Source: Vibrio agarilyticus
GTDB taxonomy: Bacteria > Pseudomonadota > Gammaproteobacteria > Enterobacterales > Vibrionaceae
Assembly: GCF_012641465.1 (NCBI RefSeq)
Contig: NZ_JABAIK010000017.1
Coordinates: 22,778 to 86,777, forward strand
Reading direction: 5' to 3'
Length of the DNA stretch: 64,000 nucleotides
Below are positions 54,781-64,000 of the stretch, piece by piece (within the stretch, counting starts at the first letter, position 1; each line of letters starts with the position of its first letter). The notes beneath the pieces were generated by a model. That model saw only the letters and a program-made list of their open reading frames with translations. It was not told where the DNA came from and did not search any database. The position numbers were made by a program, and so were the translations under genes.

Positions 54781-57700
54781 CTAGCTTGCAGCTTTTAAAT
54801 AGATCACCAACAACCTCAAAAAACTCACAAATGACTTTCGCCTTCTCGGACGACTCTTAGCATCGTTTGGTTTGAGTGCGTCTGAGACAAAACGAGTTTG
54901 TTTAACCTCAATTGAGACATAACCAGGCGCTTTGTATTTGAGATATTTACCATCATCACTGAGCGTTGTGTGTGCTTTGATGGCAAAATGTGCCTTAAGC
55001 ATTTTATGGGTATGTGGCAGCAAAATAGAAAAGTGCTGCTCGCTCATCCCAAGATGTTGAACCAATGCCGTTTTCCAAAAATCGATGTGTTTCAAGTATG
55101 GTGTGAGTTGCGCCGTTGAGGTGATGGTTTCTGCTGTCATATACCATTTTACTTCAATGATCTGATTGGGCATATCTAACATGGTCAGCATTTTTAAAAG
55201 CGTTAGCGCGACATCCTTATCGTGAGTACGAATTTTTGCGTCCTTGGCCCCTACGAAGGTTTCAATAGATTTTTGCAATAGTGGCAGTTTGAGCGTTTGT
55301 TTAACCGCATTTTCATGATGGTGAAAAGCCCGTATCCATTGCTCCAATTCTTTGATGTTTGACGTATCTAGTGCATGGTAGTTAACCATAGCTTTGGCCG
55401 GGTGTTTCGAAAATCGCTGCGTGTATTCCCGTGTGTCTTGTTCAAAAATAAGGATATTGTGTACGTTAGGCAGCGACAAAGATAAGTCATTGGCGATGAT
55501 CTCTGGTGTTTGACCTTCAGCTGCGCGGCGGATCACGCGCCAAACGTCGATGATCGTGAGCGATTCGCTAACCGGTTGTGCCTGTGATGGTTCAAGTTGG
55601 CTCACATCAAAAGGTTCTGTGACCGCATCAAAGCGTACTTCCGGCGGTTGTAGCTCGGCATATTCGGTTTGCTGAGTCGGTTTTAAAATAGGGTTGCCAC
55701 ACGCATCAAGCGGCGTGCGTTGACCCCAAACTTTTCGCACCGCAAACGGCTCTGGAAGATGGGTAGCAAAGAAACTGCGATGAAATACATCCGCCAAATG
55801 AAAGTAAGACGAAATCGTAGTACTTGGCGAAGCATGTCCAAGTAATTCACTGACGACCCAAAACTGCTTTCGAGTATTTTTAGCGATCCCTAAACGTGCA
55901 CGTAGCGCTTGTGCTTGCTCGGCACTGAAGTAGTCATGGCAAAGAAAAGGCCACTTGCCAGTTTGATTGACTTGATATAACAGGCACAGTGTCCAGTTAC
56001 AAAATGAGTGACGGCAGTGGTGAAAACGCAGTGTTTCATCACCTGTAACACCCCGCATCACTGAGGTCACCAGTACAAATGCTTCATTGATTTGAATGTC
56101 GCTGAACGCATGGAAAATGGGCGTGGCGCGATCCATGTGCTTGAGTTTTGTCGTCTCTAAAAATGCCATCATCTCGTTAAAGTTGGGCGCTGGGAGCAAG
56201 GTCTCGATAGGTAAATTTCGCGAGCCGTCGGTCGACTTCAAGAGTCGATACTTATTGGGCCGGACGTGCAACGTATGGTGAAGCTCTTGGTTATGATGAA
56301 AATCTTTAAATTGTAATCCTCGTATCTCATTGCGCCGCAGACCGAGATAGAAGCCAAACGTAAACAGCAGCCGTGCCAGCTCGGCCCTTGGGTGTTTGGA
56401 GCGTTGGAGGCATTTCAGTACACGTTCGGCTTCAATGTGGGTAATGATGTTGGCGTCTGCATTGTGCTCAGCGGCGGGTAAATCGATGTCAGACAAACAC
56501 AGTTCCGGCACCAGTTCACTATCAATCAGAAACTCTGCAAAATAGGCGACAAACGCTTTGGCTTGCGGCGACGAGATCGACTCTATCACCAAGTTTAATT
56601 TCTCAGCCCAGTCGAGTTCATTCATTTGCTCAGGATCGCACCCAGCGAATTCAGTAATAAAAGGCACACTGACTCCGTTAATGTATTTGGCCACCGTTTT
56701 TAACCTCAGGTGAGATTTAAATTTGCCGCCATTTTTCAAAAGATGGTATAGCCACGCGAGTAGCAACCAGCAAAAAGGACGTGAACGAATGCGAGATTTG
56801 TCCTCAAGCTTGTTTTGCAGCTCTTTTAACACCTCTGTTGAGACACGGCTTATTTTTTGCGGGGGAGCACTGGTCAGCTTTTGGGTGAAACGGCGAATGA
56901 TTTGAATTTGTTTGGATGGCGCGATCTCCTCGATATCGGCAGGCACTCGCTGACGCAATGCCGCTTGATTTGGTGTGAAGCCTGAGCGCCAATGACGCTG
57001 CTGCCGCACCGTTGCCACCAATTTGGTTTTAGGTGGTCGGTGGTTTTGGATTGGCGTGTTACTCATCAGGCGCGTCATCGCATTATCCGATAATGCAGTC
57101 GAGGTGATTGCACCAATAAACATCTTGTATTCGACGCTACTTCGCACCATCACGTACTCTAATTTAAACATTTGTCTTAACAACAGCAACCCGAGTGGAT
57201 GACGATAACTCAAAAGGTTATGTTGCGCTAAGTAACGATGAATGGTTGAGGTTAAAGAGCGGATGCGAGGTCGCTGGTGTTGAAACCAGACGCTGAGCAG
57301 CAAGGTGGCTTTTTTAGACAGCCATTGGCGGTGGTGTTTGTTTTGGTAACACCAATCGCTATTCAAACGATACAAGGATGATTGGTTAGCTAGCAGGGCA
57401 TGGAGGTCTTTTTCTCGAGTGATCCCCTCTTTTAACATCAACCACAAACAGAGATAAGCTACATTATTTTCTGGTTCGTCAAGATAGGCCCCCAGAGTCT
57501 GGTTGGACTCAATTAACTGATAGATCGCATCAGCCAATTCGGACTGAAAAAAAACGTCTGGGGTTAGAGTGGGCAACGGCTGCTTGAGCATCACGGTTGT
57601 GCCGATTTCTGGCGCTCGGATCCCGGTTTGTTTTTCGATAAAAAACAGCAGAAGATTCAATACTAGGCGAAAAATAGGCCCATGTTTTTCATCATTGATC

Positions 57701-57957
57701 AGCTTACTTTGTATTACACGCAAGGACTTTGCGGTGATCTGATTGTCTTGGTAGCGAGCATGGCTTGTCACGTACGCATACACTTTGTCGATCACTTTTA
57801 GCCGCTCGCTTTCACTGTCATTAGGGAGCGAGATGAGTGGCTGTTGTCCACTAGGCGACGAATGCAGCGGCGCCAGTCCTTGCTCAAGCTCCTTGAGGGT
57901 CAGGGTTTCGAACTGAGCCTTGAGCCCATCCATTGGCAAACGTTGCAGTTGGTTCAT
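54781..57957 (-). CDS. Large tyrosine-recombinase-domain protein of a three-gene mobile module
   Basis: The 1058-residue product has a long N-terminal region of unknown fold (1-490), a catalytic tyrosine-recombinase core (about 500-775) and a further C-terminal region. In the core I see Arg in YLGLRRNEIRGLQF, HHCRHSFCNW (HxxR), LLGHASPSTTIS and the probable nucleophile in SSYFHLAD. The ATG at 57957 overlaps the upstream stop as ATGA; longer N-termini do not fit. It is the last gene of the module and the only member with a full R-H-R-H-Y set. It resembles the recombinase (GmtY-like) of Gamma-Mobile-Trio elements; naming is uncertain. Confidence 0.78.
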   Translation of the reverse strand: MNQLQRLPMDGLKAQFETLTLKELEQGLAPLHSSPSGQQPLISLPNDSESERLKVIDKVYAYVTSHARYQDNQITAKSLRVIQSKLINDEKHGPIFRLVLNLLLFFIEKQTGIRAPEIGTTVMLKQPLPTLTPDVFFQSELADAIYQLIESNQTLGAYLDEPENNVAYLCLWLMLKEGITREKDLHALLANQSSLYRLNSDWCYQNKHHRQWLSKKATLLLSVWFQHQRPRIRSLTSTIHRYLAQHNLLSYRHPLGLLLLRQMFKLEYVMVRSSVEYKMFIGAITSTALSDNAMTRLMSNTPIQNHRPPKTKLVATVRQQRHWRSGFTPNQAALRQRVPADIEEIAPSKQIQIIRRFTQKLTSAPPQKISRVSTEVLKELQNKLEDKSRIRSRPFCWLLLAWLYHLLKNGGKFKSHLRLKTVAKYINGVSVPFITEFAGCDPEQMNELDWAEKLNLVIESISSPQAKAFVAYFAEFLIDSELVPELCLSDIDLPAAEHNADANIITHIEAERVLKCLQRSKHPRAELARLLFTFGFYLGLRRNEIRGLQFKDFHHNQELHHTLHVRPNKYRLLKSTDGSRNLPIETLLPAPNFNEMMAFLETTKLKHMDRATPIFHAFSDIQINEAFVLVTSVMRGVTGDETLRFHHCRHSFCNWTLCLLYQVNQTGKWPFLCHDYFSAEQAQALRARLGIAKNTRKQFWVVSELLGHASPSTTISSYFHLADVFHRSFFATHLPEPFAVRKVWGQRTPLDACGNPILKPTQQTEYAELQPPEVRFDAVTEPFDVSQLEPSQAQPVSESLTIIDVWRVIRRAAEGQTPEIIANDLSLSLPNVHNILIFEQDTREYTQRFSKHPAKAMVNYHALDTSNIKELEQWIRAFHHHENAVKQTLKLPLLQKSIETFVGAKDAKIRTHDKDVALTLLKMLTMLDMPNQIIEVKWYMTAETITSTAQLTPYLKHIDFWKTALVQHLGMSEQHFSILLPHTHKMLKAHFAIKAHTTLSDDGKYLKYKAPGYVSIEVKQTRFVSDALKPNDAKSRPRRRKSFVSFLRLLVIYLKAAS

Positions 57958-60443
57958 ACGCGTTTTCTCGTCAGTAATGAAGGGCGTGCTTGCCAACCTA
58001 TCTCTGACAGCATGGTATCGAGAGTAGGTAACAAGGCTTCTATAGCTTCTTGCATGCAAAGTGATGAAAACTCTTCCAAAGGATTTTCCCCGGTGACCCA
58101 ATGACCCATCTGAAATTTGATCAATTCTTGATGAACATCGTGTTGCTGCAAATAGTGTCTGAGATAGTGACGACCGAAGTTAAGTGGCAGGGAAGGTAAA
58201 TGAGATGACATGTTAGTGATGCTGCTTGGGTATGCATTGGTGGAACGATAGGGCTCATCAGGCTTTTTTTTAAAGAAGAGAAACAACCCATCATTTCTTT
58301 GTGAGTTTTTGGCCGATATGTGCCAATCAAGACGCGCGTTTTTCGACGTCATCGTCACAAAGCGCAGATGAGAGCGGTGCCAGCAAAACTGGTTTGATTC
58401 AAACGGAAAGTTGTGTGCCAGCAAACGCGCGAGAGCATCCAGGTGCGTTTGATACATTCCGAGTTGGGATTTCAACACGCTTGGGCAAGGGATCACTCGC
58501 ATGTGGGCAAAGGTCACGGAGTTGTCTTTGTCTGAAATGCAAATCGCGTTGTGTCGCATCAACGCAAAACTGAATGTGGGTAATGGATTAGAAACGGCAC
58601 GATAACCCGTAGCCGAGAGCAACATATACACCGTGTAGAGAGTATATGCGTTGTGATAAGCCAGTACATTATCAAGCGATTGGCTAGCCTCAAATGCAGA
58701 CCACCAGTCGAGTTCGCTTTCTAGTTCATTGACTAAACTTTGTAGCACCTCAAGTGTGGGGGTAAATTCCGACCCAAAGCCTATTTGCGTTGTGGAACTA
58801 TCATTATTAGAACTCACTTTGACACGAGGCGCCTCGGCAGGAAGCCCAAAAGTATGATGCCAAAGAAGCGCGACTTTTTTGGCGAACTCCTCGGTGTGAT
58901 ACCAGGCATAATGGCGTGGCGAACGATTGTAATAACTTTGGCTGCCGCTAAGTGGCTCTAATAATACCGGGTCGAACTGTTCACGCGAGACAACGTCATT
59001 TTTTAAGTGGTTTTCTATGCGTTTGAGGCTAATTTGGCAAGCGTGCTTTTTATTGATGGTTGCCAACAACTGATCAATGGCCTTGCGCACTTTTTCAACA
59101 CCGCCAATATGACTTTTTAATGAACCTACCGGAAAATTACATCCATGCAATTGCTGGTGAAGCGCTGTCGGTAAGAGCATGGCAATCCTTCCGTCGGTTT
59201 TGAGTAAGTGGGGATTCTCTTTGTGCTTGGTACGCTGAGCGGTTGGCGCGACAGACGAGAGATACATGGCGTGTGTCGATGTAATAAGGAATCCGTCATC
59301 AACCTCGGTTTCAGAATATGCCACCTGAAGTTGCAAAGTGCTTTCTAATTCACGGGTAAACATGAGACAAATCGTGATTACCAAGCGAATAAAACGTTTA
59401 TTAATATTATTGAGAATTCCAGGGCGTGTGGAATAGAGCTCTTGCCATAAATAAGTCAACTCATGCGCTTGCAATACAGTACGCGCGAGGAGCGATATAT
59501 TATGCGCTTGCCGAACAGAGCGCTGAACGTTGTGGGCTTTTGCTTTTTCTTTATGCTTATCGCGCAACACAGAGTAGTCGGGTAATTCATGAGACGGTTT
59601 TTTCTTTGTTGAAGGATCAATATTAATGACACAAAGTGGCGGAAAATCCTCAGCAATCGAGACACCATTTTCCAAATGGGTTTCATGAAAAACCCCCGGT
59701 TTAGTTTTCAATGAAAACGTCGTTAATAATGAGCTGCCAATAATACGCTCTGGTTTATCGCGACGATAAGCACTGCGAATAGTTTGGGCATTTTTTCGTT
59801 GCCGAGTAGCTTTTACTTTCCAACTGAGATGATAAAAATGGATCAATTCACGAACGTGAGGGAGCATTTGTCGATGATTCTCTTGTTCCTCAAGTCCAAG
59901 AAGGTGGGTTTTGTATGCGGCTAAATTTTGCCCAATATCATTTGGGTTGGTATGAGATAGACAACTTCGGTCAAATTTCTCATCGGTATAAAGTAAGCGT
60001 ATTGCGGAAAATATTTGGTAGTCACGGTTGTAATTTTTGATTTTTGCTTCGTTGGAAAAGTAATGATCAAGAAAAACCAGCAGCACATTGGCTAAATAAC
60101 GGTCAACTATCGCATTGAGTTGATGGAGTAACGCATAAATGGGGCGTTCACTTTTTGTCCCTTTCGCTAATGTTGCCGTCATGTATTCAGGGTATTCGGT
60201 TGTATCAATATGGGAGAAAGGTACAAAGAGTGCACTGACATGTTCAATCGGAATATTAAAGGTTTGAGCAAAGTCATGAGGCTTAAAGTTTGCGCAGCTT
60301 TCCAACGCATGAATCACAAATTTGAGCGCGCGTAAATCTTCTGGACACTCAATATCGATGGCAATTTGTTGCCAAATTTTCACCACCTCTAGAGGCGCAT
60401 GATCTAATATATCGGCAATGTTTTTTTCTAAAATTTCACTCAT
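57954..60443 (-). CDS. Second large protein of the module, recombinase-like but lacking the tyrosine
   Basis: The 829-residue product has a long unknown N-terminal part. Its C-terminus has recombinase-like pieces: SATGYRAVSNPLPTF (Arg box), FGRHYLRHYLQQ (HxxR) and FQMGHW, but where the nucleophilic Tyr is expected there is EEFSSLC. It is therefore probably a catalytically inactive partner. It starts at the ATG at 60443 (the frame extends further without similarity), 7 bp after the upstream stop, and its stop overlaps the next gene by ATGA. Confidence 0.72.
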   Translation of the reverse strand: MSEILEKNIADILDHAPLEVVKIWQQIAIDIECPEDLRALKFVIHALESCANFKPHDFAQTFNIPIEHVSALFVPFSHIDTTEYPEYMTATLAKGTKSERPIYALLHQLNAIVDRYLANVLLVFLDHYFSNEAKIKNYNRDYQIFSAIRLLYTDEKFDRSCLSHTNPNDIGQNLAAYKTHLLGLEEQENHRQMLPHVRELIHFYHLSWKVKATRQRKNAQTIRSAYRRDKPERIIGSSLLTTFSLKTKPGVFHETHLENGVSIAEDFPPLCVINIDPSTKKKPSHELPDYSVLRDKHKEKAKAHNVQRSVRQAHNISLLARTVLQAHELTYLWQELYSTRPGILNNINKRFIRLVITICLMFTRELESTLQLQVAYSETEVDDGFLITSTHAMYLSSVAPTAQRTKHKENPHLLKTDGRIAMLLPTALHQQLHGCNFPVGSLKSHIGGVEKVRKAIDQLLATINKKHACQISLKRIENHLKNDVVSREQFDPVLLEPLSGSQSYYNRSPRHYAWYHTEEFAKKVALLWHHTFGLPAEAPRVKVSSNNDSSTTQIGFGSEFTPTLEVLQSLVNELESELDWWSAFEASQSLDNVLAYHNAYTLYTVYMLLSATGYRAVSNPLPTFSFALMRHNAICISDKDNSVTFAHMRVIPCPSVLKSQLGMYQTHLDALARLLAHNFPFESNQFCWHRSHLRFVTMTSKNARLDWHISAKNSQRNDGLFLFFKKKPDEPYRSTNAYPSSITNMSSHLPSLPLNFGRHYLRHYLQQHDVHQELIKFQMGHWVTGENPLEEFSSLCMQEAIEALLPTLDTMLSEIGWQARPSLLTRKRV

Positions 60444-60450
60444 AAAGATA

Positions 60451-61017
60451 CTAGAAGTCTTTTTTTGAAATGGATAAATATGCAGCTGTTTTTGCCGATG
60501 TATTAAGATGTGGGTATAACAATAACCACTCTTGAGATTGAAAAATGCTGCGCGCACCTTGGTCTTTTTTAAACCACGCGCGAAGTAAGAAACTCAGCTT
60601 CTTGGTGTCGTTGACGAAACACTTATCCATTAGATTGTTGGTTAAATCGAACTGAATGATTTGACGCCGGATTGCTTCACTTGGTTTTTTTTTGAACACA
60701 AACATCGGCATTTGAGTGTCCGGATCTAATTGTTGTTCGGCGATTGCTTGCGTCCACTTTTCCACTGTAAAGGCGCCGGCTAAATACCGATAATGACGCC
60801 GAAATGGGTAGCAAATGACAGGCGATTGCATCGCAAGGAAATTGAATAAATATTGATTATTTGGCGTCGCTTGTGCCTGATTTCGGAGTATGGAAGAAGG
60901 ATGAGCTTTTGCGAACAAAGTGTCGAGAATGTCATCGGCGATCAGCCGATCCAAACTTATCGGCTGCCAGTGGGCTTGCGCCAAAATCTCTTGATGAAAT
61001 CGTCTAAGTTCGTCCAT
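60451..61017 (-). CDS. Small first gene of the three-gene recombinase module
   Basis: The 188-residue product (MDELRRFHQEILAQAHW at the start, ATG at 61017 after GGAG; a TTG at 61044 is in frame) has no motif I recognise. It is basic near its C-terminus (KLSFLLRAWFKKDQG) and may bind DNA. It leads the operon, with overlapping or very short gaps to the two recombinase-like genes. A helper or accessory role is inferred from gene order. Confidence 0.65.
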   Translation of the reverse strand: MDELRRFHQEILAQAHWQPISLDRLIADDILDTLFAKAHPSSILRNQAQATPNNQYLFNFLAMQSPVICYPFRRHYRYLAGAFTVEKWTQAIAEQQLDPDTQMPMFVFKKKPSEAIRRQIIQFDLTNNLMDKCFVNDTKKLSFLLRAWFKKDQGARSIFQSQEWLLLYPHLNTSAKTAAYLSISKKDF

Positions 61018-61263
61018 GTTCGTTGCTCCGTCAATTCTGTTCAACTAAAATAACAATCGGATTAAGTCCTCTATAGAAACTTTAGAATGGTGGCCGATAA
61101 GTGACCGTTTTTAGGCGATTGTTTATCAAAACCTAATGAAATGTGGTCAAAAAATCAACGCAAACGTTGTCATTACTTGCTTGTGTGTTATTTTGCTCAC
61201 AAAATGAACGCGAAATATATGTCTTGACATGGTAGGGGTCGGCAGTTCGATTACAAAGATAAT

Positions 61264-61635
61264 ATGGTTTACTTTTTAATTATCGCACCATTTGTCGTAT
61301 ATAACTCCTTTCCACAGTTTATAAGTCACATACCGGTACCATTTAAAGTATCGGAAAGCACATCATTAGACTTTGAGGAGCTTAGGTTGCTTTTTGTTTT
61401 TTCTACATTTATCTGTACAGCATTATTGCCTTATCCCATCGCAAAACTTGAGAAGTGCTTCTCCCAGTTAGCAGTTTCTGTTGTTATGAAATTTACCAAA
61501 GATGTTGTCATGCTCAGTGTTAAACCAAATGAACCACATGAAGTTGGGTTAAGGAAAGTGGCAAAGGAATCATTGACATTATCTCTAGGGCTGTTGTCTG
61601 CTGTTTTAGGGCTTATCACATACTTTGTGAATTAG
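61264..61635 (+). CDS. Small membrane protein of unknown function
   Basis: The 123 residues contain about three hydrophobic segments (near 1-15, 40-58 and 104-121) with a polar centre (KFTKDVVMLSVKPNEPHEVGLRKVAKESL). It lies between the recombinase module and the IS91-like element and is followed by a terminator. It may be the end of a truncated cargo gene; no family recognised. Confidence 0.6.
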   Translation: MVYFLIIAPFVVYNSFPQFISHIPVPFKVSESTSLDFEELRLLFVFSTFICTALLPYPIAKLEKCFSQLAVSVVMKFTKDVVMLSVKPNEPHEVGLRKVAKESLTLSLGLLSAVLGLITYFVN

Positions 61636-61652
61636 TTCTAACAAATAAGAAT

Positions 61653-61678
61653 AGCTGTCGCGCAGCCGACAGCTTTAT
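61653..61678 (+). terminator. Terminator after the small membrane protein
   Basis: AGCTGTCG pairs with CGACAGCT across a 6-nt loop, followed by TTATT. Confidence 0.7.
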
Positions 61679-61894
61679 TCAGAGTTGAACAAGCCCGAGC
61701 CTCTTCTTTATATGTAAATTGTGTCTGATGGGTTTATCGTTTAGATAAGATGTGACTTTTCTTGAAGCGAACGGTGTCATGATGTGAGGCCTGATAGCTT
61801 CACACCTGTAGCTGTGGCAGTCTGTTAGGCTCTATTCATAGGCGACTCCTCAGTCATGGCCGTCTTCATTATCCTTATTCTTTTTGCCTTTCGG

Positions 61895-62946
61895 CTAACT
61901 CGGTCGGCTGACTCCAACACAAGCCATTTCATGATGGCAACAAGGGCAACTACGTAACACTTTTTGCTGTGCTGTCCTAGATACAGGGCGGTAAAGTTCG
62001 CTCGCAGATAAAAATAGTAACTGGATTTGTAGGCAGAGTTGATGGGCGTTTCCGCGAAGAAAACCATAGTCTCTGACTCGCTGAAGACCTTTTGGTAAAA
62101 CATGTTGAAGTATCAACCATAGGAACTGTGTTATCGGAAGTGTTCGGGATCTTCGTTGTTTCGTTTTGCCATCTACATATTCGAAAGCGACTTCATTCTC
62201 TGTGACAGATTTGATGTCTTTGTCTGGCAAGACTCCACGGTAGAGATAGCGCGATAGATATTGCAGAGCAGGTAACCCATACCCAACACACCGACAGTCT
62301 ACGACCCATTTTGAGGGAACATCTCGGGGTAAAACCGCAGGTATTGTTTGATTGATGGATTCTAGCATTCGGGCACGCCAGACTTTGGCGAGGGCGAACT
62401 CATTAAACAGGTAATTCTTTTTCCCTTTAAACCACTGATGCCTCTTTGCATCATATTGCCCTCCCGCAACGATAACGTGCAAGTGAGGATGCAGCTCTCG
62501 CTTTCGGCTGTGTGTATGAAGGACGATAGTAAATCCCAGCTCTCCTTGGGTTTGTCTGTGAGCAAAGTCTTTTAACGTTGATGAAGCCACGCGGAACATG
62601 GTTTGATAAAGTGCTCGGGGAGCAGAGCGAGCTAAGCTTCTCAGTTCATAAGGTAATGTGAAGGTTACCATGTGTAATGAACAGGAAGCAGCTTACTTTT
62701 CTGCCTTTCAAGCCAGTCTGATGTTGTACGATGCTGACATTGCGGGCAGTGACGATTTCCACACGAAAGAGTGAGACGGTCGTCATGGTGGCAGTGGAAG
62801 CAATACCACTGTGAGAGTCCTTGTTTCTCTGTTTTACACCGTAACATGGCGGAGATGGCTCGCTTGATATCGCTGTTAAAGTGATGACCATAGTCTTGTT
62901 CAAGCTCGTGACGATGTTGGCGCAACAAGTCGATAAAAGTGCTCAT
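61895..62946 (-). pseudogene. IS91-family (HUH) transposase split by a frameshift
   Basis: The first part (62665-62946) has the zinc-binding N-terminus: CKTEKQGLSQWYCFHCHHDD and CGNRHCPQC. The second (61895-62671) has MVTFTLPYELRSLARSAP, the HUH motif HPHLHVIVAGG and the Tyr region LQYLSRYLYRG. They meet at 62665-62671, where the first frame stops (TAA) inside ATGGTAA. A one-base loss or a programmed shift would explain the split. The start overlaps the upstream recombinase stop by ATGA, so the pair is coupled. Confidence 0.78.
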
Positions 62947-63833
62947 ACGGTCAACTCCCAGTCGAGATGCAGGCGGTCAGCCAGTTGATTGAGAGCTTGA
63001 TTAGCATCATGTAACTTGAGTTGTGTGAGTTGAGTATAACGAGCCGTGGTATTTAAACTCGCATGGCCAAGAAGGATTTGCAGCGAACGCAGGTCAAGCC
63101 CTTGCTCTAGGAGATGGGTTGCAAAGCAATGTCGGAGTGAGTGAGGGGTAATTCGCTTATGAATACCACATTCCTGTACAACCTGTTTAAGTGCTTTTTG
63201 TGCTCCTTGATCATTAAACGCGACATCACAACACTTGCCTTTGCTTGGGAATAACAGTTTGGGATGTCGGTGTGTACACCAGTATCGGCGTAAGGCGTGA
63301 AGCGCTCTGTGAGGGAGTGGCACCAGTCGATCTTTACCGCCTTTTCCATAACGAACATGGACTTGCATATTGTGACTGTCGATATCAGAGATGGTGAGAT
63401 TGAGAGCCTCATTAATCCGCAGTCCCATCGTGTATAACGTTAAGAATAACACTCGGTAACGGGGTTCTCGGGTGGTGTTAATAATCTGAGCGACTTGCTC
63501 AGGAGAAATGATATTCGGGAGACGTTTTACTTTCGGAGGTTTGATGATTCCGATCCATTCCCACTGCTTGTTGAGCGTATGTTTGTAGAAGAATTGAAGC
63601 CCACAGCGGTCAAGTTTAATTGTGCTCCAGGAAACCTGACCAATCAGTTGGCTGAAATATCGTCGCAGATCTTCAATGGTCAAAGTATCAGGGCACCGAT
63701 CAAAGTACTCGGTGATACGTCGCACAGCAAGAGAGTATGCAGAGATGGTTTTGGCTCGCTTACCTTGAAGCTTGAGTTGGGTAAGATGTTGTTGATATAA
63801 GGCGTCAAAGCGCTCTTTTTCAGACGGGGTCAT
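62943..63833 (-). CDS. Tyrosine recombinase of the IS91-like element
   Basis: The 296-residue XerC/D-like recombinase has a SAM-like N-terminus (KTISAYSLAVRRITEYF) and catalytic pieces: Arg in YTMGLRINEALNL, HSLRHCFATHLL (HxxR), LLGHASLNTTARYTQ with the nucleophilic Tyr. It overlaps the transposase start by four bases. In this IS91 subgroup the recombinase precedes the transposase; its role in movement is not established. Confidence 0.85.
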   Translation of the reverse strand: MTPSEKERFDALYQQHLTQLKLQGKRAKTISAYSLAVRRITEYFDRCPDTLTIEDLRRYFSQLIGQVSWSTIKLDRCGLQFFYKHTLNKQWEWIGIIKPPKVKRLPNIISPEQVAQIINTTREPRYRVLFLTLYTMGLRINEALNLTISDIDSHNMQVHVRYGKGGKDRLVPLPHRALHALRRYWCTHRHPKLLFPSKGKCCDVAFNDQGAQKALKQVVQECGIHKRITPHSLRHCFATHLLEQGLDLRSLQILLGHASLNTTARYTQLTQLKLHDANQALNQLADRLHLDWELTV

Positions 63834-64000
63834 AGAGTTCTCTCCAGTAGCACACCACCGACATGATGGTGTTACTAAAGAGTATGACTGTTGGTGCTTA
63901 TTCGTTTCTGCCGCGGAGCGGCTTCGTTCAACAAGAGACTATGGCGTCAATAGTTAATTTTTGACGCTATCTTTATTCCACATTGCGCCGTCTCTTAGCA

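Larger units (their letters stand above)
61895..63833 (-). mobile_element. IS91-like element with upstream tyrosine recombinase gene
   Basis: A tyrosine recombinase followed by an IS91-type HUH transposase matches the gene order of one subgroup of IS91-family elements known in Shewanella-like and Vibrio-like genomes. The coordinates cover the genes only; the true ends, which have no inverted repeats in this family, were not located, and the right end may be past 64000. Confidence 0.65.

Noticed and set aside
57958-58101. Extension of the 1058-residue recombinase into the upstream gene
   Set aside because: It would overlap the C-terminus of the neighbouring protein by 48 codons, whereas ATGA coupling at 57957 is a typical start.

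Overview
The window looks like chromosome of an agar-degrading marine gammaproteobacterium, most likely Vibrionaceae. This rests on low-to-moderate GC, four GH50 beta-agarase genes, a 3,6-anhydro-L-galactose (AHG) oxidation/cycloisomerase pathway of the type known from agarolytic Vibrio, GlyGly-CTERM tails, and a Vibrio-style mobile region at the right end. No rRNA, tRNA or CRISPR array was recognised.

Layout. (1) Positions 1-13000 hold a Tat-exported PhoD-like phosphatase (cut by the left edge), anhydrogalactonate cycloisomerase and 2-keto-3-deoxy-sugar-acid kinase (minus strand), then three dehydrogenases, a GntR/FadR-type regulator, a sugar-porter MFS and an AHG dehydrogenase-like ALDH. 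(2) Positions 13000-25300 hold an IclR regulator, a cytoplasmic GH2 beta-galactosidase-like enzyme, and a tightly coupled operon: a solute-binding-protein homologue without signal peptide, two CaiB/BaiF CoA-transferases, an enoyl-CoA hydratase and a second ALDH, followed by a GH50 lipoprotein. (3) Positions 25400-43500 hold three further GH50 enzymes (one cytoplasmic, one lipoprotein, one GlyGly-CTERM), a LamB-type porin, a GlyGly-CTERM CBM-like protein, a LacY-type oligosaccharide permease, a small P-loop protein and a large FG-GAP/UnbV/Ig-like lipoprotein. (4) Positions 44400-50500 hold a YhcH/YiaL-type protein, an AraC regulator, a PfkB kinase, an L-fucose-isomerase-family protein, a class II aldolase and a membrane acyltransferase. 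(5) Positions 50500-64000 are mobile DNA: IS remnants, an integrase-excisionase-XRE module, a structured-RNA (group II intron-like) fragment, a three-gene large-recombinase module resembling the Gamma-Mobile-Trio type, and an IS91-like element with its own tyrosine recombinase.

How it works together (inference). Surface GH50 enzymes cut agar to neoagaro-oligosaccharides, which pass the LamB-type porin and the inner-membrane MFS permeases. Cytoplasmic GH50 and GH2 enzymes trim them. AHG is oxidised, cycloisomerised and phosphorylated. A neoagarobiose hydrolase (GH117) and the final KDPGal aldolase were not found here and must lie elsewhere.

Regulation. A recurring inverted repeat, (A)TTGG-N4-CCAA(T), lies upstream of most pathway, porin, agarase and permease genes and matches the ExuR/UxuR-like operator form expected for the GntR regulator. 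The GH2/CoA-transferase region instead carries a different palindrome, TTCATATATGAA, which suggests a second regulator, possibly the IclR protein. The most unusual system is the CoA-transferase operon wired into an agar locus.
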